Part shown: positions 22,410-31,126 of the stretch, piece by piece
Layout: each line of letters begins with the position of its first letter
Position numbering within the stretch: position 1 is the first letter of the stretch
Assembly (NCBI RefSeq): GCF_000376105.1
Contig: NZ_AQWM01000004.1
Coordinates: forward strand, 47,630-111,629
Source: Asticcacaulis benevestitus DSM 16100 = ATCC BAA-896
Lineage (GTDB): Bacteria > Pseudomonadota > Alphaproteobacteria > Caulobacterales > Caulobacteraceae
Reading direction: 5' to 3'
DNA length: 64,000 nt
Notes under the pieces: generated by a model
The model's input: only the letters and a program-made list of their open reading frames with translations
Told to the model about the DNA's origin: nothing
The model's database searches: none
Translations under genes and position numbers: made by a program

Positions 22410-24736
22410 TGCTCTCACGCCGCACCCTTCTCGCCTCGGTGGCCGCCACCGGTCTTGGCAGCGTCTTGGCCAGCGCCCTGCCGCGTGCGTCACGCGCCCA
22501 AACGGCCGGCATGACCGCTTTCGTCGATCCGATGATCGGCACCGGCGGCCACGGCCACGTCTATCCCGGGGCCAGCCTGCCGTTTGGCATGATCCAGCTT
22601 TCGCCCGATACCGATAATGCCCGCTGGGACGCCTGTTCGGGCTATTATTACGACGACAAGACCCTGCTGGGCTTTTCGCATACCCACCTCTCCGGCACCG
22701 GCGCCAGCGACATGCTCGATCTTCTGGTGGTACCGGTGACAGGCGAGGTACGGATCAAGCCGGGCACCCTGGCCGATCCGGAAGGCAGCTACCGCACGCG
22801 CATGAGCCACGCGCAGGAGACGGCGCGACCCGGCTATTACAGCATCGTCCTGCCTGAAAACGGCATCCGCGCCGAACTGACCGCCAGCACCCGCGCCGGC
22901 CTGCACCGTTACACGTTTCCGGATTCTGGTCCGGAAGGCAAGGGCGCCCATCTGCTTATCGACTGGGCGCACGGGTTTCGCAATGATGACCGTTCGGCCA
23001 CGCGCCTGCTCTCGTCCAGCCTGCGCCTTATGGACGACAACACCCTGGTCGGTTCACGGCAGGTCCGGCAGTGGGCGCAAGGCCGCGTCATCCATTTCGC
23101 GCTGCGCATGTCGCAACCGGCCGAGTCGATGACCTTCTACAAGGACGATACCGAGATCACCGGCGCCACCGCCTATAATGGCAAGTCGCTAAAGGTGGCC
23201 CTGCATTTCAAGGATCTGAAGGGGCCTCTGCTGGTCAAGGCGGCGCTGTCGGCGGTCGATATCGACGGCGCCCTGCGCAATCTGGAAGACGATGGCGCCG
23301 GTTTCGATTTCGACGCCGTGGCGGCGGCGGCCGATACGGCCTGGGACACCCACCTGAAGGCCATCCGCATCGAGACCGACAGGGCCGAGGATCGTGCCAT
23401 CTTCTACACCGCGCTCTACCATGCGCAGATGGCCCCGACGCTCTTCTGCGATGCCGACGGGCGCTATCGCGGCATGGACAAGCAGGTTCACACCCTGTCG
23501 GAAGGCCAGCTCAACTACAGCACCTATTCCTTATGGGACACCTACCGCGCCCTGCATCCACTGATGACGATCATCGACCCTGAGCGGGCAGGCGCCTTTG
23601 CGCAAAACCTGATCGAACAGGGCGAACAAAGCCCGTCCGGCCCGGTGATCTGGCCGTTGCAGGGCATCGAGACCTTCTGCATGACCGGCTGGCATTCGGC
23701 GCCGGTCATCGCCGAGGCGCTCAACAAGGGCCTGCCCGGCATCGACGCCAGGCGCGCCTGGGCCGTCTATCGCAAGCTGGCCTTCGAGCGCGATACCCAA
23801 GGTCTCAACAGCTATCGCGGCAAGGGCTATATCGCCTGCGATCAGGAAGATCAGTCGGTCTCGAAAACACTGGAATACGCCTATGACGACTGGGCCATGG
23901 CCCATATGGCACAGGCCGCCGGCGCCACGGTCGACGCCATCTTGATGCGTGAGCGCTCGCGCAACTATCGCCATGTGTTCGACGCGACGACGCAATTCTG
24001 CCGCCCGCGCCTCAACAACGGCCAGTGGGCCCTGCCCTTCGATCCGCGCAGCATGGGCTATAATTCCAAGCTCTGGTGGGACTATACCGAGAGCAATGCC
24101 TGGCAGGCCACCTTCCTCAATCAGCATGATCTCTACGGCTATATCGCGCTGTTTGGCGGCGATGCGGCTTTCGAGGCCAAGCTGGACGCCCTGTTCAATG
24201 CGCCTTCCGATCTGCCGTCCGATGCCCCGCCCGACATGACCGGCATGATCGGGCAATATGTCCACGGCAACGAGCCGAGCCACCACATCGCCTATCTCTA
24301 CGCCTATGCCGGCGCGCACCACAAAACCCAGGCGCGTGTACGCCAGATCCTGCGCACGCAGTATCGCGCGGCGCCGGACGGCATGGCGGGCAATGAGGAT
24401 TGCGGCCAGATGAGCGCCTGGTATATCCTGAGTTCGCTCGGCTTCTATCCGGTCGATCCGGTCAGCGGTGTCTATGTGTTCGGATCGCCGCTGTTCCCGA
24501 AGGCCGAGATCACCGTCACCGGCGGGCAGGTCCTGACGATCAGGACTGAGCAAGGCGGCGACGATCGGCCCTATATCGAAAGCGTCACCTGGCGCGGACA
24601 TCCCTATACGCGCTCATGGATCACGCATGCCGATCTGATGATCGGCGGCGAACTGGTGTTCACAATGTCGGACACGCCGAACCTCGATTTTGGGCGCGCG
24701 GAGGCGGATCGACCACCCTCGTTTCAGGTGATCTGA
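22409..24736 (+). CDS. GH92 alpha-mannosidase
   Basis: Exported Ca-dependent alpha-mannosidase of 775 aa, acting on alpha-1,2 or alpha-1,3 mannose depending on subfamily. A twin-arginine signal (MLSRRTLLASVAATGLG) is present. Family hallmarks in order: VDPMIGTGGHGHVYPGASLPFGMIQLSPD, GFSHTHLSGTG, WDYTESNAWQATF with the candidate acid Glu, GNEPSHHIAYLYAY, and GNEDCGQMSAWYILSSLGFYPVDP with the candidate Asp base. It is translationally coupled to GH125, so the pair would trim high-mannose glycans together. The 3' end overlaps the LytTR gene by 13 nt. Confidence 0.92.
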   Translation: MLSRRTLLASVAATGLGSVLASALPRASRAQTAGMTAFVDPMIGTGGHGHVYPGASLPFGMIQLSPDTDNARWDACSGYYYDDKTLLGFSHTHLSGTGASDMLDLLVVPVTGEVRIKPGTLADPEGSYRTRMSHAQETARPGYYSIVLPENGIRAELTASTRAGLHRYTFPDSGPEGKGAHLLIDWAHGFRNDDRSATRLLSSSLRLMDDNTLVGSRQVRQWAQGRVIHFALRMSQPAESMTFYKDDTEITGATAYNGKSLKVALHFKDLKGPLLVKAALSAVDIDGALRNLEDDGAGFDFDAVAAAADTAWDTHLKAIRIETDRAEDRAIFYTALYHAQMAPTLFCDADGRYRGMDKQVHTLSEGQLNYSTYSLWDTYRALHPLMTIIDPERAGAFAQNLIEQGEQSPSGPVIWPLQGIETFCMTGWHSAPVIAEALNKGLPGIDARRAWAVYRKLAFERDTQGLNSYRGKGYIACDQEDQSVSKTLEYAYDDWAMAHMAQAAGATVDAILMRERSRNYRHVFDATTQFCRPRLNNGQWALPFDPRSMGYNSKLWWDYTESNAWQATFLNQHDLYGYIALFGGDAAFEAKLDALFNAPSDLPSDAPPDMTGMIGQYVHGNEPSHHIAYLYAYAGAHHKTQARVRQILRTQYRAAPDGMAGNEDCGQMSAWYILSSLGFYPVDPVSGVYVFGSPLFPKAEITVTGGQVLTIRTEQGGDDRPYIESVTWRGHPYTRSWITHADLMIGGELVFTMSDTPNLDFGRAEADRPPSFQVI

Positions 24737-25566
24737 TCGCGAAAGCGCCGGCTGCCGGTCAGTTCACGGCCATCGCTCAGGGTGATGCGCAGATCACCGG
24801 CCGTCGTGCTGGTGAAACTGCGCATATGGCCGCGGTTGAGCAGGCGCGAACGATGGATGCGCGCAAAGCCATAGGCGCCGAGGCGTTTCTCATACTCGGT
24901 CAGGGTGCCGCGCAGCAGTAAAGGCTTGGGCGTGGTCGTCAGGTGCAGTTCGATATAGTTGCCCGCCGCCTCGGCATAGAGAATTTCAGACGGCGTCAGA
25001 TACAGCGTGCGGCCATCGGACCGGACCTCGATACGCTCCGGCAGGGCAGACGGGACAGCTTGGCCAAGGCGCTCATAGACCCAGATGAATCCGCAGACGA
25101 CAAGAAAGGTCAGGGCGTCCTTGCGGCCTTCGTAGATCAGTTCGAGCGCCAGATGGCCTTGCGCGAAATTGTAATGCTGATGCGCCAGACCGTAACCGAG
25201 GAGGCGCAAACCGACCATAATGGCGATGTGCGCCAGCGAAAATCCGATGGAGGCCAGGATCTGTACCGCCAGAAAGCGTGGCACACCAAGCCTTTGCCAG
25301 TGAAAGCGCTGATAGCTGCAATAGATGCCAGGCACCAGAACCAGGATGGCGAGGTAGCTGGAACATTCCCACAGGACGGGCTCCCATAGCGCGGTTTGCG
25401 GGTCTTCGATGGCGTGGGAGGAAATATTGACAACGATCACCACCAGCAGAAAGCTGGCCAGCGCGGCGAACAGCTTCCAGGGGACGACTGGAAAAGCGAT
25501 TCCGTTCGTCCCTGCGAGGCCGCCGCCTATCCCAGATCGCTCTCCGCTCATCACCGTCTGCCCCAT
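24724..25566 (-). CDS. Membrane-bound LytTR-type regulator
   Basis: Protein of 280 aa. About four hydrophobic segments span roughly 28-50, 65-85, 95-122 and 148-166, followed by a C-terminal LytTR DNA-binding domain (about 180-278; LYLTPSEILYAEAAGNYIELHLTT and FARIHRSRLLNRGHMRSF). It is a one-component membrane regulator with no histidine kinase nearby. It is convergent with the mannosidases and divergent from the acyltransferase. Two in-frame ATGs, at 25566 and 25551, are both possible starts. Confidence 0.83.
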   Translation of the reverse strand: MGQTVMSGERSGIGGGLAGTNGIAFPVVPWKLFAALASFLLVVIVVNISSHAIEDPQTALWEPVLWECSSYLAILVLVPGIYCSYQRFHWQRLGVPRFLAVQILASIGFSLAHIAIMVGLRLLGYGLAHQHYNFAQGHLALELIYEGRKDALTFLVVCGFIWVYERLGQAVPSALPERIEVRSDGRTLYLTPSEILYAEAAGNYIELHLTTTPKPLLLRGTLTEYEKRLGAYGFARIHRSRLLNRGHMRSFTSTTAGDLRITLSDGRELTGSRRFRDQIT

Positions 25567-25649
25567 CCCGACCGCCGTCCGTGTCTCGGCGATTTGCCCC
25601 AGACTAGACCGATGTCATGAGAATTTCCATCGCCATAATGGAGTTTCTC

Positions 25650-26801
25650 ATGACCACCGCCACCCGCCGCTACGATCTCGACTGGCTGCGCATCATCGCC
25701 TTCGGACTGCTGATTTTTTACCACATCGGTATGTTTTACGTGACCTGGGACTGGCACGTCAAAAGCGATCACGCCAGTTCGCTGATCGAACCGCTGATGC
25801 GTCTGGTCAATCCGTGGCGCCTCGATCTTCTCTTCTTCATCTCCGGCGTCGCCACGGTGTTTCTAGCCGGCAAGATGAGCGCGCTGCAACTGGCCGGTTC
25901 GCGCTTTACCCGCCTGTTCTGGCCGCTTCTCTTTGGCATGCTGGTGATCGTACCGCCGCAAAGCTATTACGAGATCGTCTCCGATATCCATTTCTCAGGC
26001 GGCTATCTCGATTTTTACGGCAAGTACCTGACCGCCTATAAGGGCTGGTGCGATCACAACGGCTGCCTGACCGTGCCGACCTGGAATCACCTGTGGTATG
26101 TCGCCTATCTGCTGGCCTACAGCCTGATCTTCGCGGCCCTGTGGCCTGCGCTAAAACGCCTGCCGTTACAGTGGGCCACGCGCCTGCCGGCGCCGGTCTA
26201 TTTCGCCATCCCGATCGCGCTCTACTGGTTCGCGCAATGTATCCTGCAGCCGCTCTTCGAGGACACCCATGCCTTTGTCGGTGACTGGACCGTCCATGCC
26301 CATGCCTTCGGCTTCTTCCTGATGGGCGCGACCGTGGCCAGGTTCGACCGCCTGTTCGATATCGCCCGCGCCTCGCGCTGGTTCAGTTTGATCATTGGCC
26401 TGATCGCCTATGCCGGCGTGAGCTGGCTACGCGTGGCCTATTACGGCGGCTATCTGCCCCTGCCCAAAGAGGCCGCCTGGATCATCGGCACCTTCGCCGA
26501 ATCCTGTCAGGCGGTGTTCATGATCATGGCCCTGCTCGGCTTTGCCCGCAAGCATCTCAGCCATGTCGATACCCCCCTGCGCCGCACCCTGACCGAGGCC
26601 ATTTTCCCTTTCTACATCGTCCACCAGACGATCATCGTGGTAGCGGCCTATAATCTCAACCGTCTGCATTTGCCGGTGGTGCTGGAGGCCACGCTGCTGG
26701 TCGCCATCACGGTCACCGGCTGCTGGCTGAGCTATGTCATCGTCCGCCGCCTTCCGCTGTTGCGGCCGTTCTTCGGGTTGAAAGTCAACGCTAAAGCGTA
26801 A
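25650..26801 (+). CDS. Acyltransferase 3 family membrane protein
   Basis: Integral membrane acyltransferase of 383 aa with about ten hydrophobic segments. The N-terminus shows the family signature RRYDLDWLRIIAFGLLIFYHIGMFY with the conserved catalytic-type His. Members transfer acetyl or succinyl groups to sugars, including OpgC on periplasmic glucans. The ATG at 25650 has GGAG 7 nt upstream; earlier ATGs exist at 25617 and 25638. It is divergent from the LytTR gene. The substrate is unknown, but the setting suggests glycan modification. Confidence 0.83.
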   Translation: MTTATRRYDLDWLRIIAFGLLIFYHIGMFYVTWDWHVKSDHASSLIEPLMRLVNPWRLDLLFFISGVATVFLAGKMSALQLAGSRFTRLFWPLLFGMLVIVPPQSYYEIVSDIHFSGGYLDFYGKYLTAYKGWCDHNGCLTVPTWNHLWYVAYLLAYSLIFAALWPALKRLPLQWATRLPAPVYFAIPIALYWFAQCILQPLFEDTHAFVGDWTVHAHAFGFFLMGATVARFDRLFDIARASRWFSLIIGLIAYAGVSWLRVAYYGGYLPLPKEAAWIIGTFAESCQAVFMIMALLGFARKHLSHVDTPLRRTLTEAIFPFYIVHQTIIVVAAYNLNRLHLPVVLEATLLVAITVTGCWLSYVIVRRLPLLRPFFGLKVNAKA

Positions 26802-26844
26802 AGCCTTACCCGCGCGGGGATGGCGCGCCCTTGCCTTGTGACGA

Positions 26845-28602
26845 TTGGAGAATCCGTCTACACGTTACGGGTTAGTGCGTTTTGAAAGTGTCGACTTGAC
26901 CGCATCCCCGCACCCTCTTGTTCTCAAGGGCCGTCAAGCCTTTCAGGCCGGCGATGTTTCCGGCGCGCTGAGTCTGTGCGGCATGCGGTTGAACGAGGCG
27001 CCAACCGATGGACACGCGCTGGAACTCAAGGCCGTCATCCAGACCTCGCGTGGTGATGTGCGCGGCGCCGAGGTCACCCTGCGGCTGGCGATCGACCATG
27101 ATCCGGCCTCTGACTGGGCGCTCAATGACCTGACACAACTGCTGCACAACAATGGTCAGGCCCTGGCCGCCGAGATCGCGGCGCGCGAGGCGCTGATCCA
27201 GCGCCCGGAAGACCCGCAGGCCCATCTGCAACTGGCCGTCATTTTGGGTGAAAAGGACGATCTGCCGGCGGCCGAATTCCATAGCCGGCGCGCGCTCGAT
27301 CTGGCCGGGCCGCATCCGCAGATCCTCGTCACGCTCGGCCTCTGCCTCTACCGTCAGGGCCGTATCGACGACGCCTTGAGCGCGCTTCTGGAGGCGCACC
27401 GGCTGCAACCGGACCAGGCCCAGGTCCTGGCGCATATCTCGCGCGCCTATGAGGCCAGGCGCGACATGGCTGACGCCTATATCTGGCTGGAACGCGCCGA
27501 AGCGCAAGGCCGCAAGACCGGTGAGAGCTTCACCCTTCAGCGCGCGCTTTACCTACGCCATGCCGATCAGCCAAAACAGGCGCTGGACCTGATCGAGTCC
27601 ACGCCAGATACCCTGGCACCGCCCGCCATGCTGGAACGCTCCGTGCTGCTCGATAAACTCGGCCGCCACGACGAGGCGATGCAGGGCTTCGTCACCGCCA
27701 AGGCGCGGCTGGCGCAGGATATGGGCGTGCGTTACGAGGCCGTCCGGGTGGCGCATGAGTTCGCGGCGCTGACCGACTTTTTCACCGCCGAACGGATGCA
27801 AAACCTGCCGAAGGCGACGGTGCGGCAAGGCCCGCAGCCGATCTTCATCTTAGGCTTTCCGCGTTCAGGCAGCACCATGATCGAGCAGATGCTGGATGCC
27901 CATCCCCATGTCAGCGCCGGCGGCGAACTGCCGTTCGTGGCGGAATGGCAAAAGCTGATCGCTGACCTGTTACCGGGCGCGAAGCCCTACCCCGAACGGC
28001 TGGCGCAGATGCAGGCCGCTGACCTACACCACGTCGCCGGCGTATTGCGCGACTATTATCTCGACCGCGCCGAAAGCTATGGCTTGCTGGGCGAAGGCAA
28101 GACCTTCTTCACCGACAGGATGCCGCTCAATGACGTCCACCTGCCGCTGATCCGGCTGGCGTTTCCGCAATCGACCGTCATACGCATGGTGCGACACCCG
28201 CTCGACGTCGCCCTGTCGATGCTGTCGCACAACCTAACGCATGGCTATCATTGCGGCTACAAGATCGAGACGATCATCGCCCATAGGGTGGCCATGCAGG
28301 CGCTCAACACGCACTATGACGCGGTGCTGGGCTATCCGGCGCTGATCCTGCGTTATGAGGATTTCGTCGCCGAGCAAAAGGGCCATACCCTGCGCGTGCT
28401 CGGTCACATTGGCCTGGGATTTCATGAAGCGACCCTGCGCTTCCACACCCATCGCCGCCACGCGCCGACGCCGACCTTTACGCAGGTGTCCAGACCTCTG
28501 AATGACCGCTCGATCGGACGCTGGAAAGCGTATGAGCGGTTCTTCGTGCCTTTTATGGATGAGATCGGGCCGGTCATCGAAGCGCTGGGTTATCGTCTTT
28601 AG
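26845..28602 (+). CDS. TPR-sulfotransferase fusion
   Basis: Protein of up to 585 aa. The N-terminal ~280 residues are tetratricopeptide-like repeats (e.g. ILVTLGLCLYRQGRIDDALSALLEAHRLQP). The C-terminal half is a PAPS-dependent sulfotransferase domain with the phosphosulfate loop FPRSGSTMIEQ near residue 338 and the 3'-phosphate motif RMVRHPLDVALSML about 110 residues later. Such fusions sulfate carbohydrates or proteins, but the acceptor is unknown. The start is uncertain: TTG at 26845 is the longest, and GTG at 26875 is an alternative; neither has a good ribosome binding site. Confidence 0.82.
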   Translation: MENPSTRYGLVRFESVDLTASPHPLVLKGRQAFQAGDVSGALSLCGMRLNEAPTDGHALELKAVIQTSRGDVRGAEVTLRLAIDHDPASDWALNDLTQLLHNNGQALAAEIAAREALIQRPEDPQAHLQLAVILGEKDDLPAAEFHSRRALDLAGPHPQILVTLGLCLYRQGRIDDALSALLEAHRLQPDQAQVLAHISRAYEARRDMADAYIWLERAEAQGRKTGESFTLQRALYLRHADQPKQALDLIESTPDTLAPPAMLERSVLLDKLGRHDEAMQGFVTAKARLAQDMGVRYEAVRVAHEFAALTDFFTAERMQNLPKATVRQGPQPIFILGFPRSGSTMIEQMLDAHPHVSAGGELPFVAEWQKLIADLLPGAKPYPERLAQMQAADLHHVAGVLRDYYLDRAESYGLLGEGKTFFTDRMPLNDVHLPLIRLAFPQSTVIRMVRHPLDVALSMLSHNLTHGYHCGYKIETIIAHRVAMQALNTHYDAVLGYPALILRYEDFVAEQKGHTLRVLGHIGLGFHEATLRFHTHRRHAPTPTFTQVSRPLNDRSIGRWKAYERFFVPFMDEIGPVIEALGYRL

Positions 28603-28632
28603 GGGAACGATTTTCCGCGCGATACCATTAAG

Positions 28633-28654
28633 ATACCTGTCCCATTTTTGGTAT
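28633..28654. promoter_or_regulatory. Weaker upstream GntR-type half-site pair
   Basis: ATACC (28633-28637) and GGTAT (28650-28654) face each other with 12 nt between, and a further ATACC occurs at 28622. They resemble the stronger palindrome next to nagP and could be a second site for the same regulator. Confidence 0.35.
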
Positions 28655-28824
28655 TAAAAACGTATTGCGGCTATGTGGCCTGCACATCATGATAATACCG
28701 AAAATTCATGGGTTATTGCGGCATATTGTGGGATAATTTTTGAAATCAGGCTTGCTTTGCTAAAAATTTGCGCCAATTAATAGATTTACGCACAGACCGA
28801 TTGCTATTCAACCGCATCCAAGCC

Positions 28825-28847
28825 ATACCACTTAGGTTAATTGGTAT
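28825..28847. promoter_or_regulatory. Putative NagQ/GntR operator before nagP
   Basis: ATACCACTTA-GGT-TAATTGGTAT has 10-bp arms with one mismatch and ends 17 nt before the nagP ATG, overlapping the area just ahead of the ribosome binding site (AGGGGAG). GntR-type regulators of GlcNAc genes in xanthomonads are reported, from memory, to use TGGTATT half-sites. The GntR gene in this operon is the natural candidate. Confidence 0.6.
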
Positions 28848-28864
28848 TATAAGGGGAGCCGACC

Positions 28865-30154
28865 ATGTCCGCTAACGCGACAACGCCTGTTACAAAGACG
28901 CCCTGGGGCGCCGTGCTGCTGTTCTGCGGCCTGTTTGCCATCTTTGGCTTCGTGACCTGGCTCAATGGGCCGCTCATCACCTTTTCCAAACTGGCCTTTA
29001 GCTTAAGCGACGTCGAAGCCTTTCTGGTGCCGTCGGTCTTTTACCTGTCCTATTTCTTCCTGGCCCTGCCCTCGGCCTTTATCCTGCGCAAGACCGGCAT
29101 GAAGACCGGCATGGCGCTCGGCCTGCTCGCCATGGCGATCGGCGCCGCCGCTTTCGGGCAGTTTGCCTCCATGCGCCTGTTCCCGCCGACGCTGGTATCC
29201 CTGTTCATCATAGGGGCTGGCCTTTCGCTGTTGCAGACGGCGTCCAACCCCTACATCTCGGTTTTGGGGCCGATTGAATCGGGCGCACAACGCATCGCGC
29301 TCCTTGGCATCTTCAACAAGCTGGCAGGCGCCGCGGCACCGCTGGTCATCGGCACGCTGATTCTCACGGGTATCGGCGAGTTGCAGACCCAGGTCGATTC
29401 GGCCCCCACAGCGGCCGCACGCGAAGTGATTCTCAACGCCTTTGCCGCCCGCATCCATCTGCCTTACCTGCTGATGGGCGCTTTCCTGGCCGTTATCGCC
29501 TTCTTGGTTTACAAATCCCCCCTGCCCAATGTCAGCGATGACGCCAATCCGGGCTCCGGCAAGAGCTTCACCGCCGCCATCCCGCAGATGTTCTTTGGCT
29601 TCCTCGCCATCTTCTTCTATGTCGGCGTCGAGGTCATGGCGGGCGACGCTGTTGGCACCTACGGCAATGGCTTCAATCTGCCGCTCGACCAGACCAAGTT
29701 CTTCACCAGCTTCACCATGGTGACCATGCTGATCGGTTACATCTGCGGTCTGATCGCCATTCCGCGCTTCACCAGCCAGGAAAAGTACCTGACCTTCTCG
29801 GCGGTGCTCGGTGTTCTGTTCAGCATCGGCGCCTTCATGACCAACGGCTATACCTCCGTGGCCTTCGTCTGGGCTCTGGGTTTTGCCAACGCCATGATGT
29901 GGCCTGCCATCTTCCCGCTCGGTATCCGTGGCCTCGGCAAACTGACCGAATTCGGCGCCGCCTTCCTCGTCATGGGCATCATCGGCGGCGCGGTCATCCC
30001 GCAACTGTTCGCGCACTTCAAGGATCAATACGGCTTCCAGCTCGTGTTCCTCTGCCTCACCGTGCCCTGCTACATCTACATCCTGTTCTTTGGACTGATC
30101 GCCGGGGCAAAAGGCAAGGCCACCGCCGCTGCCGCAGCACCGACAGATGTCTGA
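28865..30154 (+). CDS. nagP: N-acetylglucosamine transporter (FucP-like MFS)
   Basis: Inner-membrane MFS permease of 429 aa with 12 expected helices and the FucP/NagP features FGFVTWLNGPLI near residue 26 and LLQTASNPYISVLGP in helix 4-5. It would import GlcNAc by proton symport without phosphorylation, which fits the kinase directly downstream. GGGGAG lies before the ATG. It is the first gene of the GlcNAc operon, and a palindrome sits just upstream. Confidence 0.87.
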   Translation: MSANATTPVTKTPWGAVLLFCGLFAIFGFVTWLNGPLITFSKLAFSLSDVEAFLVPSVFYLSYFFLALPSAFILRKTGMKTGMALGLLAMAIGAAAFGQFASMRLFPPTLVSLFIIGAGLSLLQTASNPYISVLGPIESGAQRIALLGIFNKLAGAAAPLVIGTLILTGIGELQTQVDSAPTAAAREVILNAFAARIHLPYLLMGAFLAVIAFLVYKSPLPNVSDDANPGSGKSFTAAIPQMFFGFLAIFFYVGVEVMAGDAVGTYGNGFNLPLDQTKFFTSFTMVTMLIGYICGLIAIPRFTSQEKYLTFSAVLGVLFSIGAFMTNGYTSVAFVWALGFANAMMWPAIFPLGIRGLGKLTEFGAAFLVMGIIGGAVIPQLFAHFKDQYGFQLVFLCLTVPCYIYILFFGLIAGAKGKATAAAAAPTDV

Positions 30155-30202
30155 CACGCTGTCCCTTCACCAAAACCTGACGCCTTCAAAGCCAACCGTG
30201 TT

Positions 30203-31126
30203 ATGTTGCACCTGATGAACCAACCTGATCCCCGCCTTACGCTCTTCGCCGGTGTTGACGGCGGCGGCACCAAATGCCGCATCCGTCTGCGCAATGCCGA
30301 GGGCGTCCTGCTGGGCGAAGCCGAAGGCGGCTCCGGCAATATCCGCCTTGGTCTCGAACTGGTGTGGGGCAATATCACCGCCGCGCTCGATCAGATTCTG
30401 GCGCAAAACGGTCTCGACCTGTCAGCCTATGACCATATGAGCCTGGGCCTCGGTCTCGCCGGCATCTCCTGCCTCGATGACGCCGTAACCACTATAAAGG
30501 CCGGGCCGACATTCGCCCGCTGCGATGCGGCGTCCGATGCCCATACCGCGTGCCTGGGCGCCTTTTCCGGTCGCGATGGTGCCATCCTGATCTCCGGCAC
30601 CGGCAGCGCCGGCTATGCCTGGGTCGGGCAAAAGGCCCATCAGGTCGGCGGCTGGGGCTTCGAGGTCTGCGACAACGGTTCGGCCGCCGATCTGGGTCGC
30701 TCAGCCATCCGCGCTGCGCTGGAAGGGTTCGACGGCCTCGGTCCCCACACCGACTTCACCCGCGCCCTGATCGCGCATTTCGGCGGTCATCCTGCCGATA
30801 TCGTGCATTGGGTGACGCACGCCAAGCCGCGCGATTACGGCACGCTGGCACCGATCATCATACCGTTTGCCGACAAGGCCGACACCGTGGCCGTGGCCCT
30901 GGTAAAGCGCTCGGCCGACGATCTGGCGCGTTATATCGAACACCTGCATGTTCTGGGCGCCACGAAAATCTGCCTCGTCGGCGGCATGGCCCCTGTCTTC
31001 ACGCCGTGGCTCAGGCCCTCCGCCAGCGCCCTGCTGGCCGAGCCCGAGCACGATGCGCTCGAAGGCGCCATCCTGATGGCGCATGGCGTCAGCAATGGTA
31101 TGACCACGGAAAAGGTGCCATCCTGA
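30203..31126 (+). CDS. nagK: N-acetylglucosamine kinase, BadF/BadG type
   Basis: Cytosolic sugar kinase of 307 aa of the BadF/BadG/BcrA/BcrD ATPase fold. Phosphate-binding motifs are visible: AGVDGGGTKCR near residue 16 and ILISGTGSAGYAW near 133, then GGWGFEVCDNGSAADLGR. It would phosphorylate imported GlcNAc to GlcNAc-6-phosphate. An in-frame ATG at 30215 is an alternative start. Its stop overlaps the cutC start as TGATG, so the genes are coupled. Confidence 0.82.
   Translation: MLHLMNQPDPRLTLFAGVDGGGTKCRIRLRNAEGVLLGEAEGGSGNIRLGLELVWGNITAALDQILAQNGLDLSAYDHMSLGLGLAGISCLDDAVTTIKAGPTFARCDAASDAHTACLGAFSGRDGAILISGTGSAGYAWVGQKAHQVGGWGFEVCDNGSAADLGRSAIRAALEGFDGLGPHTDFTRALIAHFGGHPADIVHWVTHAKPRDYGTLAPIIIPFADKADTVAVALVKRSADDLARYIEHLHVLGATKICLVGGMAPVFTPWLRPSASALLAEPEHDALEGAILMAHGVSNGMTTEKVPS

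Noticed and set aside
29003-30157. 384-codon minus-strand open frame opposite nagP
   Set aside because: Antisense shadow of a well-supported MFS gene; low-complexity and charged.
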